A program made the translations under genes and the position numbers. Positions 25,871 to 34,277 of a stretch of DNA of 64,000 bases are shown in pieces. The stretch is taken from assembly GCA_017517685.1 (NCBI GenBank), contig JAFWYK010000010.1, positions 318,499-382,498 of the forward strand, written 5' to 3'. This DNA is from Clostridia bacterium (GTDB lineage Bacteria; Bacillota; Clostridia; TANB77; CAG-508). The notes beneath the pieces are model-generated. The model was not told the DNA's origin and did not search any database. It was given only the letters and a program-made list of their open reading frames with translations. The stretch's first letter is position 1, and every line of letters starts with the position of its first letter.

Positions 25871-26716
25871 ATGTTATTTGGACATAAAATGAAAACATAT
25901 GCTTTTGTTGGCCCATCTGGAACAGGAAAGAGTTATCGTGCTCAAATGGTTGCTAATGAAAGAGGAATTAATTACATAATAGATGATGGTCTTTTAATTA
26001 GCGGTAATGAAGTGCTTGCGGGGATTTCTGCAAAGAAAGCTCCAACAAAAATTGAAACTGTTAGAAATGCTTTGTTTCAAAATGAAGAAAGAAAAAAAGA
26101 AATTCAAAAAGTTATTAAAGCTAAAAAACCTAATAGTATTTTGATTTTAGGAACTTCAGATGAAATGGTTAGAAGAATTGCTGAAAACCTTGGGTTTGAA
26201 CCAATTTCAGAAACTATTTATATAACAGATGTTGCTACTGAAGAAGAAATGGCAATGGCAAGAAATATAAGAGTTACAGAAGGAAAACATGTTATTCCAG
26301 TGCCAACATTTGCAATTAAAAAAGACTTTTCAGGATATTTGCTTGATCCGCTTCAAATATTTAAATCAAAGGGAAAAGGAAAGGCTCCATATATTTCTGA
26401 AAAATCAATTATAAGACCTACTTTTAGTTATATGGGAAACTTTGAAATTTCAGATACTGTTTTTAAACAAATAATTGATTATGTTGTTGAAAAAACTGAA
26501 GGTGTATATAAAATTCATAGAGCAATCATAAAAAAACATGGTGAGGCTGATGGAGTTTACATTTATATAGAAGTTATTATTGAGTTTGGATATAACATTA
26601 ATGATACAATGCAAATTTTAAAAAGAAAAATAGTAAAAGAGATAGAAAAATTAACTGCAATGAATGTACTTAGTATGGAAATTGTTGTTAAAGGAGTAAA
26701 TGTAAGTAAAAAATAG
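25871..26716 (+). CDS. P-loop ATPase fused to a C-terminal Asp23-like domain
   Basis: The 281-residue protein has an N-terminal P-loop (FVGPSGTGKS, Walker A at 14-21) and a nucleotide-kinase-like region up to about residue 165. An Asp23/Gls24-like domain follows (about 180-278): EISDTVFKQIIDYVVEKTEG, an IEVIIEFGYNI strand and LTAMNVLSMEIVVKGV. Asp23 proteins are envelope or alkaline-stress proteins without known enzymatic activity. An RBS (AGGAG) precedes the ATG. It is first in an operon with cmk eight bases downstream and plsC. The fusion suggests ATP-regulated Asp23 function; biochemical role unknown. Confidence 0.78.
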   Translation: MLFGHKMKTYAFVGPSGTGKSYRAQMVANERGINYIIDDGLLISGNEVLAGISAKKAPTKIETVRNALFQNEERKKEIQKVIKAKKPNSILILGTSDEMVRRIAENLGFEPISETIYITDVATEEEMAMARNIRVTEGKHVIPVPTFAIKKDFSGYLLDPLQIFKSKGKGKAPYISEKSIIRPTFSYMGNFEISDTVFKQIIDYVVEKTEGVYKIHRAIIKKHGEADGVYIYIEVIIEFGYNINDTMQILKRKIVKEIEKLTAMNVLSMEIVVKGVNVSKK

Positions 26717-26724
26717 GAGGAAAT

Positions 26725-27393
26725 ATGGCTTTTATAGTTGCAATAGATGGTCCAGCAGGAAGTGGTAAAGGAACAATTACTAGTTTAGTTGGAAAAAGGA
26801 TGAATTTGGTTAATATTGATACAGGAGCAATGTATAGGTGTATTAGCTTATATATGATAAGAAATAATATATCTAAAGATGATAAAGAAGCGATTAAAAA
26901 AATGCTTGAAGAAATCAAAATAGATATGAAAAAAATAGATGGTGTAGATAAATTTTATTTAAATGGAGAAGATGTTTCTGGAAAAATTAGAGAAAAAGAA
27001 GTAAATGAAATTGTATCTCAAGTATCTCATATAATTGAAGTAAGAGAAGCAATGGTTGATCTTCAAAGAAAAATGGGAGAGAATCTAGATATTATCATGG
27101 AAGGTAGAGATATTGGAACAAATGTATTTCCTAATGCTGATGTTAAAATATATTTAGATGCAACTGCAGAAGAAAGAGCAAATAGAAGATTAAAACAAAA
27201 TATGGAAAAAGGTATTGAATCAAATTATGAAGAAATACTTGAAAATATAAAATTTAGAGATCACAATGATAAAACAAGTGATGTGGCACCATTAAGACAA
27301 GCTGAAGATGCAATATATGTTGATAGTACAAATTTGTCTATTGAAGAAGTTGTTGATAAAATTTCAGGGATAATTCAAGAAAAAAGGGGATAA
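26725..27393 (+). CDS. cmk: Cytidylate kinase
   Basis: The 222-residue enzyme phosphorylates CMP/dCMP with ATP. The P-loop AIDGPAGSGKGT lies at the N-terminus, followed by the NIDTGAMYR substrate motif. IMEGRDIGTNVFPNADVKIYLDA and the lid-region RANRR are canonical. Length matches the family. RBS AGGAGG precedes the ATG. In many Clostridia cmk is followed by plsC, and that order is kept here with a four-base gap. Confidence 0.97.
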   Translation: MAFIVAIDGPAGSGKGTITSLVGKRMNLVNIDTGAMYRCISLYMIRNNISKDDKEAIKKMLEEIKIDMKKIDGVDKFYLNGEDVSGKIREKEVNEIVSQVSHIIEVREAMVDLQRKMGENLDIIMEGRDIGTNVFPNADVKIYLDATAEERANRRLKQNMEKGIESNYEEILENIKFRDHNDKTSDVAPLRQAEDAIYVDSTNLSIEEVVDKISGIIQEKRG

Positions 27394-27396
27394 AAA

Positions 27397-28011
27397 ATGA
27401 AAGAATTTTTTAAAAAAATTGGAAGAGTAATAGTTAGTTTTTTAATTCTAACATATTGTAGAATTGTATATAGAGTTAAGATAATTGGTAAAGAAAATAT
27501 ACCACAAGAAGGTACATTATTATTTTGCGGAAATCATAGAACATATTTAGATCCACCACTTATTATTGTTACTGCAGGAAGATATATGAGATTTTTAGCA
27601 AAAGAAGAATTAAGAAAAAATCCACTATTTGCTTTTTTAGGATTTTTATATGATGGAATTTATGTAAAAAGAGATTCAAAAGATATTACAAGTTTAAAGA
27701 CTGCTCTTAAAACATTAAAAGATGGAAAATGTGTTGGATTATTCCCTGAAGGAACAAGAAATGGTTTAGAAAAAAATGATGGAAAAATAAAAAATGGAGC
27801 TGCTTACATGGCATTAAAAACAAATGCAAAAGTTATACCAATTGGTATAGTTGGACCAGCTAAACCATTTACTAAAAATGCTATTATTTATGGAAAACCA
27901 TTAGACTTTTCTGAATATGCAGCTAGAATGAAAGAAGATAAAGGTGTAGAAGACCAAGTAAGCGAGATAATAAAAGAAGAAATAGTTAAGTTGGCAAATA
28001 CTGAAATATAA
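27397..28011 (+). CDS. plsC: 1-acyl-sn-glycerol-3-phosphate acyltransferase
   Basis: The 204-residue membrane-associated enzyme has an N-terminal hydrophobic segment (about 8-22), the acyltransferase HX4D motif (His47 to Asp52 in NHRTYLD) and the FPEGTRNG motif that binds the glycerol phosphate. It makes phosphatidic acid from lysophosphatidic acid. It starts three bases after cmk and ends the operon; a new promoter begins ten bases downstream. Confidence 0.92.
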   Translation: MKEFFKKIGRVIVSFLILTYCRIVYRVKIIGKENIPQEGTLLFCGNHRTYLDPPLIIVTAGRYMRFLAKEELRKNPLFAFLGFLYDGIYVKRDSKDITSLKTALKTLKDGKCVGLFPEGTRNGLEKNDGKIKNGAAYMALKTNAKVIPIGIVGPAKPFTKNAIIYGKPLDFSEYAARMKEDKGVEDQVSEIIKEEIVKLANTEI

Positions 28012-28020
28012 GTATTTATG

Positions 28021-28049
28021 TTGACAAAGAAAATGATTTGATATATAAT
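28021..28049 (+). promoter_or_regulatory. Perfect sigma-A promoter upstream of typA
   Basis: TTGACA (28021-28026), 17 bases, TATAAT (28044-28049): both hexamers and the spacing match consensus. Predicted +1 near 28055-28056 coincides with the first base of a hairpin. Confidence 0.88.
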
Positions 28050-28054
28050 TATAT

Positions 28055-28125
28055 GGTTAAAATTGCGGCGTGCAGTTTTAGCCATTTTTTATTGTAAAAT
28101 ATAAAGTTCTACATAGAGTGTAGAA
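28055..28125 (+). promoter_or_regulatory. typA leader with terminator-like hairpin at +1 and a second hairpin
   Basis: The first hairpin pairs 28055-28066 with 28072-28083 (12 bp including G-U pairs, loop GGCGT) and is followed by six T (28085-28090), the form of an intrinsic terminator. A second stem, TTCTACA/TGTAGAA (28107-28113 and 28119-28125), follows. Transcripts from the consensus promoter would have to pass the first structure to reach typA, so it could be an attenuator, a source of a short RNA of about 35 bases, the terminator for plsC transcripts, or a 5' stabilising hairpin. Confidence 0.6.
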
Positions 28126-28157
28126 TATAAATATAAAATAAAAGGGGTATTAAAAAA

Positions 28158-29981
28158 ATGAATAACCAAAAAATTAGAAACGTAGCAATCATTGCTCACG
28201 TTGATCATGGAAAGACAACATTAGTTGATGCCATGTTAAGACAAAGTGGTATTTTTAGATCAAATGAAAATGTTCAAGATAGAGTAATGGACTCTAATGA
28301 TCTAGAAAAAGAAAGAGGTATTACAATTCTTTCTAAAAACACAGCAGTACATTATGGAGATATGAAAATTAATATTGTTGATACACCAGGACACGCTGAT
28401 TTCGGTGGAGAAGTAGAACGTGTTTTAAAAATGGTTGATGGTGTTGTATTATTAGTTGACTCTTTTGAAGGAGCAATGCCACAAACAAGAGAAGTTTTAA
28501 AGAAATCATTAGCATTAAATTTAAAACCAATCGTTGTTATCAACAAAATTGATAGACCAGGTGCACAACCTTATAAAGTATTAGATGATGTTTTAGAATT
28601 ATTTATCGAACTTGGAGCAAATGATGAACAACTTGAATTCCCTGTTGTATATGCTTCAGGAAAACAAGGTACAGCTACACTTGATTTAAATCAAAAAGGT
28701 GAAGATTTAAAATGCTTATTTGAAACAATTATTAGTCATATTGGAGCTCCAGAATGTGATATGGACGGAACAATGCAAATGTTAGTTTCTAATATTGATT
28801 ATGATGATTATATTGGAAGAATTGCTATCGGTAGAGTTGAAAGAGGAGCAATTGATTTAAATATGCCTATCGCTATTTGTAAAGAAGGCGATAAAATTGA
28901 AAATGCTAGAGTAACAAAATTATATGTTTATGATGGATTAAAAAGAATTGAAGTTGAACATGCAGATGCTGGTGATATAGTTGCACTTTCTGGTGTTACA
29001 AATATAAATATTGGTGATACAATTTGTGATTATAATAATCCAGAAAAAATTCCATTTGTTGATATTGATGAACCAACAGTATCTATGACATTTAGTGTTA
29101 ATAATGGACCATTTGCAGGAAAAGAAGGTAAATTTATTACTTCAAGACATATTAGAGATAGATTATTTAAAGAATTAGATAGAAACGTATCATTAAGAGT
29201 TAAAGAAACAGATTCACCAGATTCTTTTGAAGTATCTGGTAGAGGAGAACTTCACTTATCAGTATTAATCGAAACAATGAGAAGAGAAGGATTTGAATTA
29301 TTAGTTTCAAGACCTAAAGTAATCATTAAAGAAATTGATGGAGTAAAATGCGAACCAATTGAAAGATTAGTTGTTAATGTTCCAGATGATTGTGTTGGAA
29401 ACGTAATTGAAAAATTAGGTAGAAGAAAAGCTGAAATGATTAATATGGAACCAGCAGAAGAAGGACATACAAAAATCGAATTTAAAATTCCAGCAAGAGG
29501 AATTATTGGTTATAGAACAGAATTCTTAACAGATACAAAAGGTGAAGGAACAATGAATCATATCTTTGATTCTTATGAAGAATTTAAAGGTGAAGTTCAA
29601 TCAAGAGTTAGAGGAACTATCGTAGCATTTGAAAATGGAAAATCAATTACATATGGTTTATATAATGCTCAAGATAAAGGTGATTTATTTATCGGACCTG
29701 GTGTTGAAGTTTATGAAGGCATGATTGTTGGATTAAACTCAAGAGGTGAGGATTTAGCAATTAACGTATGTAAAGAAAAACATTTAACAAATACTAGAGC
29801 ATCTGGATCAGATGAAGCTTTAAGATTAGTTCCACCAATTCAAATGAGCTTAGAAAAAGCTATTGAATTTATTCAAGATGATGAATTAGTTGAAGTTACA
29901 CCATTAAGTATTAGATTAAGAAAGAAAATTTTAAATAACAAAGATAGAGAAAGAGCTGCAAGAGCTGCAATGAAAGAATAA
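28158..29981 (+). CDS. typA: Translational GTPase TypA/BipA
   Basis: The 607-residue ribosome-associated GTPase has all G motifs: AHVDHGKTT, the ERGITIL switch, DTPGHADF and NKIDRPGA. It also has the EF-G-like domains and the family-specific C-terminal region ([14 protein letters not shown]). BipA is needed for ribosome assembly and growth under cold or stress. Start ATG follows AAAGGGG. The leader contains unusual hairpins, implying regulated expression, and a terminator follows. Confidence 0.97.
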   Translation: MNNQKIRNVAIIAHVDHGKTTLVDAMLRQSGIFRSNENVQDRVMDSNDLEKERGITILSKNTAVHYGDMKINIVDTPGHADFGGEVERVLKMVDGVVLLVDSFEGAMPQTREVLKKSLALNLKPIVVINKIDRPGAQPYKVLDDVLELFIELGANDEQLEFPVVYASGKQGTATLDLNQKGEDLKCLFETIISHIGAPECDMDGTMQMLVSNIDYDDYIGRIAIGRVERGAIDLNMPIAICKEGDKIENARVTKLYVYDGLKRIEVEHADAGDIVALSGVTNINIGDTICDYNNPEKIPFVDIDEPTVSMTFSVNNGPFAGKEGKFITSRHIRDRLFKELDRNVSLRVKETDSPDSFEVSGRGELHLSVLIETMRREGFELLVSRPKVIIKEIDGVKCEPIERLVVNVPDDCVGNVIEKLGRRKAEMINMEPAEEGHTKIEFKIPARGIIGYRTEFLTDTKGEGTMNHIFDSYEEFKGEVQSRVRGTIVAFENGKSITYGLYNAQDKGDLFIGPGVEVYEGMIVGLNSRGEDLAINVCKEKHLTNTRASGSDEALRLVPPIQMSLEKAIEFIQDDELVEVTPLSIRLRKKILNNKDRERAARAAMKE

Positions 29982-29986
29982 CGTTT

Positions 29987-30015
29987 AACCCGCTTTTTTA
30001 AAAGAGCGGGTTTTA
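29987..30015 (+). terminator. Terminator of typA
   Basis: AACCCGCT (29987-29994) pairs with AGCGGGTT (30005-30012) around a T/A-rich loop, with a short T tract after it. Confidence 0.75.
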
Positions 30016-30041
30016 AATTAACTAAATGTGAGGAAAGAAAT

Positions 30042-30632
30042 ATGTTTAATGAAAAAGAATTTGAAATAGTTAAAGAAAGAGCTTTAGAAAATCATGTTCC
30101 AATTATTATGGATGATACATTAGAGGTAATAAGAGAAATTTTAGAAAAAGAAAATCCAAAAAGAATATTAGAGATTGGTACTGCAGTAGGATATTCAGCA
30201 TCATGTTTTGTAAAATATGCTAAAGATGCTATTGTAGATACAATTGAACTTGATGAAGTGAGAGCTCAAGAAGCTATTGAAAACGTTAAGAAGATCGGTG
30301 TTGATAATAATATTAATATTATGGTTGGAAATGCAGTGGATATATTACCTACATTAAATGGAGAATATGATTTAGTGTTTATAGATGCTGCTAAAAGTAA
30401 ATATTCTATTTTCTTATCAGAAGGTATTAGATTAATAAGAAATGGTGGTATTATTTTAGCTGATAATGTGTTGTATAAAGGATATGTTATGAGCGATTAT
30501 AATAAGCACAAGCAAAGAACGGCTGTAAGACATTTAAGAGAGTATATTAAAGAGGTTACTGAAAATCCAAATTTAGAGACTGAAATCCTTGAAGTAGGCG
30601 ATGGCTTAGCTATTACAAGAGTTTCAAAATAA
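30042..30632 (+). CDS. trmR: SAM-dependent O-methyltransferase (TrmR/YrrM type)
   Basis: The 196-residue protein is a class I methyltransferase of the O-methyltransferase 3 family. Motif I is ILEIGTAVGYS (42-52). The metal/substrate region VFIDAAKSKY and the GGIILADNVLYKG segment are characteristic. YrrM of B. subtilis methylates 5-hydroxyuridine in tRNA wobble positions; the same role is likely but not proven, because small-molecule catechol methyltransferases look alike. RBS GAGGAAAGAAAT precedes the ATG. No promoter was seen between it and the typA terminator, so it may depend on read-through. Confidence 0.82.
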   Translation: MFNEKEFEIVKERALENHVPIIMDDTLEVIREILEKENPKRILEIGTAVGYSASCFVKYAKDAIVDTIELDEVRAQEAIENVKKIGVDNNINIMVGNAVDILPTLNGEYDLVFIDAAKSKYSIFLSEGIRLIRNGGIILADNVLYKGYVMSDYNKHKQRTAVRHLREYIKEVTENPNLETEILEVGDGLAITRVSK

Positions 30633-30641
30633 TTAGTAAAA

Positions 30642-30670
30642 TTGACATAATTTGGGTAAAATGTTATAAT
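30642..30670 (+). promoter_or_regulatory. Perfect extended sigma-A promoter of the GC-rich orphan gene
   Basis: TTGACA (30642-30647), 17 bases, TATAAT (30665-30670) with TGT extended -10. It is followed by an AGGAGGTG ribosome binding site (30687-30694) six bases before the ATG. Both transcription and translation signals are close to optimal. Confidence 0.9.
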
Positions 30671-30700
30671 TATATAGACAACATATAGGAGGTGCAACAC

Positions 30701-31135
30701 ATGAATTTTCGGAAGGTAACTATTTCTGAAGAATGCATGAAGTGGCTGGAGAAATCCAAGACGACCGAGGGAATGATTCCGGAAGATGCTGAGAAGGCGT
30801 TTGAGAGAAGATGCACGGAAATCCAAGAGGATGTGCTTCGCGCTCTCATCACCGAATCTACTGAACCGGCTTCTCCTGACGGCAAGGCCGAAGTAGTGAT
30901 CGAAATCAAGCTTGTCCAAACCGAACTGGAGCAGGTCATGAAGGTCGTAACCAATGTGTACGCTGTAGTGTACATGTCTCACAACCGAAAGTATTATGTG
31001 ATGCTGGATGAGAATGGTAACCCCAAGAAGGTTTACAACATGGGTAACGATATATTCCCCAATATTTTTAAGAAGGGAGAATATGTTGAAAAACTTACCC
31101 CTGTCAAGCATTGCAAGTACTGTATTTCGATGTGA
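30701..31135 (+). CDS. Orphan hypothetical protein with foreign base composition
   Basis: The start at ATG 30701 is set by AGGAGGTG. The 144-residue protein is soluble, charged and helical in its first half (about 1-75), with a beta-rich second half containing VYAVVYMSHNRKYYVML and a terminal Cys138-x-x-Cys141 pair (HCKYC). No family recognised. By eye the coding DNA is near half G+C, with CGG, CGC, CCG, GCC, GTC, CTC, CTG and ACG codons almost absent from neighbours, where AGA, TTA and AAA dominate. It has a private perfect promoter and a strong GC-rich terminator, forming a self-contained cassette. Recent horizontal acquisition is the simplest reading; no transposase or att site was found. 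Confidence 0.75.
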   Translation: MNFRKVTISEECMKWLEKSKTTEGMIPEDAEKAFERRCTEIQEDVLRALITESTEPASPDGKAEVVIEIKLVQTELEQVMKVVTNVYAVVYMSHNRKYYVMLDENGNPKKVYNMGNDIFPNIFKKGEYVEKLTPVKHCKYCISM

Positions 31136-31141
31136 AAAGAG

Positions 31142-31178
31142 CGAGTCCCGTGCGAACCACGGGGCTTGTTTCTTTTTT
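31142..31178 (+). terminator. Terminator of the orphan gene
   Basis: An 11-bp GC-rich stem (31142-31152 with 31158-31168, including G-T pairs) with CGAAC loop is followed by TTTCTTTTTT. Confidence 0.9.
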
Positions 31179-31187
31179 GGGGGTGTA

Positions 31188-31216
31188 TTGACTAATTTAC
31201 AATATTATAATAAAAT
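31188..31216 (+). promoter_or_regulatory. Putative promoter of glmU
   Basis: TTGACT (31188-31193), 17 bases, TAAAAT (31211-31216). An overlapping TATAAT at 31206-31211 would leave only a 12-base spacer. Confidence 0.5.
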
Positions 31217-31301
31217 TAGTACAGTATTTTAAAATAGAGAATACTATATTAGAAACTAGACTTAAGAAATAATTCTTATGACTCAAGGAAAGGTGAAACT
31301 T

Positions 31302-32576
31302 ATGATTATAGATGGAGAAGAGAAGAATGTAATAACAGTCATTATGGCTGCTGGTAAAGGTACTAGAATGAAATCTGAAAAATCAAAACTAGTACACAAA
31401 ATCTATGATAAAGAACTTGTAAAAAGAGTAGCTGATGTTGCAAAAGAAGTGGGCTCTGATGAAGTAGTTGCTGTTGTTGGATATTTAAAAGAACAAGTAA
31501 TAGATGTTTTAGGAAATTCTGTTGAATATGCATATCAAGAAGAACTATTAGGAACAGGTCATGCAGTAATGCAAGCTACAAAATATTTAGAAGGTAAAAA
31601 AGGAAAAGCTATTATTCTTTATGGTGATGTTCCAATTATAAGAAAAGAAACATTAATTAACTTAGTAACAAAAAGTTATAAAAATAAAGAATACGCAACA
31701 CTTTTAACAGCTATATATGAAAACCCAACAGGATACGGAAGAATTATCCGTGATGAGGGTGGTAATATTAAAGCGATAGTAGAAGAAAAAGATGCTAATA
31801 TGTATGAAAAAGGTATTAAAGAAATTAATTCTGGTATCTATTGCTTTGATATAGAAGAACTATTAGCAGCACTTAAACTTATTAAACCAGATAATGCACA
31901 AGGAGAATATTACTTAACTGACGTTATCAAAATTATGAATGATAAAGGTTTAAAAACTGGAGCTGTTATAGTAGATGATAATACAGAAATATTAGGTGTT
32001 AATGATAGAGCTCAACTTGAACTATTAACAAGAGTTTTAAGAATGAGAATTAATGCTGAACATATGAAAAAAGGCGTTACAATAGAAGCTTCAGATGCTA
32101 CATATATTCATGATAATGTAACTATAGGAGTTGATACTGTAATACACCCAAATACAACAATTAAAAGTGGAGTTGTAATTGGTAAAAATTGTGAAATTGG
32201 TCCAAATGCATATATTAGAGAAGGTTGTGTAATTGGAGATAATGTTAAAGTAGGAAGTTTTGTCGAACTTAAAAATGTAAAAGTTGGAGATAGAACAAAA
32301 ATACCGCATTTAAGTTATCTAGGAGATACAGAAATCGGTTCAGATGGAAACGTAGGATGTGGAACAATTACATGTAATTATGATGGAGTTAATAAAAATA
32401 AAACTATAATTGGAGATAGAGCTTTTATTGGGTCAAATGTAAATTTAGTTGCCCCAGTAACACTAGGTGATGATGTTTTAATCGCTGCTGGTTCTACAAT
32501 TACAGAAGATGTTCCATCAAATAATATGGGTATTGCAAGAGAAAGACAAACAAATAAAGAAAGAAAAAATAAATAA
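31302..32576 (+). CDS. glmU: Bifunctional UDP-GlcNAc pyrophosphorylase/GlcN-1-P acetyltransferase
   Basis: The start is ATG 31302 because AAGGAAAGGTG lies six bases upstream; an in-frame ATG exists at 31278. The 424-residue enzyme has an N-terminal uridyltransferase with MAAGKGTRMKSEKSKLVHKI and a C-terminal left-handed beta-helix acetyltransferase with repeated hexapeptides (around 245-405), including GCGTITCNYDGVNK. It makes UDP-GlcNAc for peptidoglycan and wall glycans. It is a little shorter than B. subtilis GlmU (456). It stands alone upstream of the polysaccharide region. Confidence 0.95.
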   Translation: MIIDGEEKNVITVIMAAGKGTRMKSEKSKLVHKIYDKELVKRVADVAKEVGSDEVVAVVGYLKEQVIDVLGNSVEYAYQEELLGTGHAVMQATKYLEGKKGKAIILYGDVPIIRKETLINLVTKSYKNKEYATLLTAIYENPTGYGRIIRDEGGNIKAIVEEKDANMYEKGIKEINSGIYCFDIEELLAALKLIKPDNAQGEYYLTDVIKIMNDKGLKTGAVIVDDNTEILGVNDRAQLELLTRVLRMRINAEHMKKGVTIEASDATYIHDNVTIGVDTVIHPNTTIKSGVVIGKNCEIGPNAYIREGCVIGDNVKVGSFVELKNVKVGDRTKIPHLSYLGDTEIGSDGNVGCGTITCNYDGVNKNKTIIGDRAFIGSNVNLVAPVTLGDDVLIAAGSTITEDVPSNNMGIARERQTNKERKNK

Positions 32577-32622
32577 TCTTTATAACGCTCTTTTAAATGG
32601 ACTAAAAATAATATTGATTTTT

Positions 32623-32660
32623 AAGACTGTTTAAATTTTTAAAAATTTAGCAGTCTTTTT
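32623..32660 (+). terminator. Terminator of glmU
   Basis: AAGACTG (32623-32629) pairs with CAGTCTT (32651-32657), continuing through TTTAAATTTTT/AAAAATTTA to a long stem, followed by T residues. Confidence 0.82.
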
Positions 32661-32688
32661 GTAAGTTTAAACACGTAGGAGGAAATGA

Positions 32689-34134
32689 ATGGACAAAGAA
32701 GCAGTAGTAGAAGAAAAAGTTCAAAAGAAAAATAAAGAGAACAATAAAACAGTTAAGAAAATGCTTATAGCCAATACTATTATTGCACTTGCTTTTGAAA
32801 TAATAATGGTATTTGTGAAGAAAACATATTCAAGTTTTTCAGTAGCCAGATTAATAACAGTATATGGAATGTTTAGTTTTGCTGGGCTTCATTATGCCTT
32901 GGGAATTCCTAATTTATATAATAAAATCGTTAAAAAAAGATTTGTTATATCTGGAATTATGGTAATAATATCAACTATTATGGGATTCTTTTTGAACAAC
33001 ATGGGACTAATTGAGTGGTTAAAAACCACAGATGTTTCGCTTACATTAGTTTGGAATATTAAGTTTTATTCTATGCTATTAGTTACATATGAAATGTTTA
33101 GTATTATTACAAATAGAAAACAGGGGTTATCAGTAATTGGTACAATTGTATTAGTTTTTTCTACACTAGTACAACTGGATTTTAATAAGATAACACCAAT
33201 AATATTTATGCAATTGATAGTTGTACTGTTTGAAAAAGTTATGACAATAGAACATAAAAAAATTAAGGTATTATCTGCAGTGTTAATGATTATAACAGCT
33301 TGCGTTTCTATATTTGTAAGTGTTGAATATACCATAGCGTTTGCTTATATTGCAATTGCATTAGTAATATGGTTACTTATAAAAAATAGAAGTGTGCTAA
33401 AAAATAGATTTACTTTAGTTTTATGCATATTAACTTTGGTGCTTGCACTTGTTATTCCAATTGTTTTAAAACAAGCATTAATTGAAAGATATATTTATTA
33501 TATTGATTATAGTGGGTTATCAGAGTTATTTTATTATTTAAATAATTATTTACTACCATATAGAGAAGTTGAAAATGCATTTAGATATGCTGGAATATAT
33601 TCATTATTTCCAGTTCCGTTTTTAATAGCGCTTATATATCTTTATAAAAAAGGTGATCATGCATCATTTTTATTACCAGTATCAATAGCAATTCTTATTC
33701 AAGTGCTATTTTGTTTGAATGTAATTCCAGGAGATATAAAGAAAGCATTTGGTTTTATGGAATTACAAATGTATCAATTAGTTGCAGGAATATCACTTGC
33801 TAACTTATATTTGATGTTTTATTTAATGGGAAATGTAACTGATTTTAAATTTGAAACAAAATATGCAATTAGATTTTCGTTAATTGTAATGTGTATTTTG
33901 GTATTTGTTGCAAGACCAGAATCATTTGCATCAATGAAGTATTTATATTTCTTTGCTGCAGAATTATGTACAATGATGTTTTTATTTATTTATTGGACAG
34001 ACAAGAAATATAAAAATGTATTTTTAGTATTTTTGGTTTTATTATCTTTAATTGGGGGAATAACAGTAAATCCGATTATAAAAGAGAAAAATGAGATTGT
34101 AAAACCGCCAGAAGAAGTAGTTTATTATGTGTAA
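32689..34134 (+). CDS. Polytopic membrane protein, compact paralogue of the 55.9-kb gene
   Basis: The 481-residue protein has a charged N-terminal tail and about 11-12 membrane helices. It aligns by eye with the 730-residue protein at 55870-58062: AGIYSLFPVPFLIALIYLYKK versus AGMLSLYPVPLILGLVYVIRNK, and GGITVNPIIK versus SGATVNPIIR. It lacks most of the large extracytoplasmic loop (with TDEWSTSTPY) and the C-terminal soluble domain of that protein. The parent family looks like GT-C or YfhO-type envelope enzymes; without the acidic loop this copy may be non-catalytic. RBS AGGAGG precedes the ATG. It stands at the head of the glycan region. Confidence 0.68.
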   Translation: MDKEAVVEEKVQKKNKENNKTVKKMLIANTIIALAFEIIMVFVKKTYSSFSVARLITVYGMFSFAGLHYALGIPNLYNKIVKKRFVISGIMVIISTIMGFFLNNMGLIEWLKTTDVSLTLVWNIKFYSMLLVTYEMFSIITNRKQGLSVIGTIVLVFSTLVQLDFNKITPIIFMQLIVVLFEKVMTIEHKKIKVLSAVLMIITACVSIFVSVEYTIAFAYIAIALVIWLLIKNRSVLKNRFTLVLCILTLVLALVIPIVLKQALIERYIYYIDYSGLSELFYYLNNYLLPYREVENAFRYAGIYSLFPVPFLIALIYLYKKGDHASFLLPVSIAILIQVLFCLNVIPGDIKKAFGFMELQMYQLVAGISLANLYLMFYLMGNVTDFKFETKYAIRFSLIVMCILVFVARPESFASMKYLYFFAAELCTMMFLFIYWTDKKYKNVFLVFLVLLSLIGGITVNPIIKEKNEIVKPPEEVVYYV

Positions 34135-34188
34135 ACTATAGAGTTTTGTGAAAGTTTTGTGTAAATTGTGAAATGGCTGTAAAAAGCT

Positions 34189-34216
34189 TTGACAACGAAA
34201 AATGCTGTGATATAAT
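34189..34216 (+). promoter_or_regulatory. Promoter of rfbD-rfbA
   Basis: TTGACA (34189-34194), 16 bases, TATAAT (34211-34216) with TGA extended -10. It lies 61 bases upstream of rfbD. Confidence 0.82.
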
Positions 34217-34277
34217 GTGTGCGTAAATAGATAAGGCATACAGGTAAAAGCAAGAAGGGAAAGGTATAGAAATTAGT

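Noticed and set aside
30497..31111. 204-codon minus-strand ORF across the end of trmR and the orphan gene
   Set aside because: It crosses two plus-strand genes with good RBSs and the perfect promoter. Its composition simply mirrors them, and no start signal is seen.
30642..31178. Orphan gene as part of an insertion sequence or integron cassette
   Set aside because: No terminal inverted repeats, target duplication, transposase, integrase or attC-like site could be seen around it.
31201..31211. TATAAT at 31206-31211 as the glmU -10
   Set aside because: Spacing from TTGACT is only 12 bases; TAAAAT at 31211-31216 gives a 17-base spacer.
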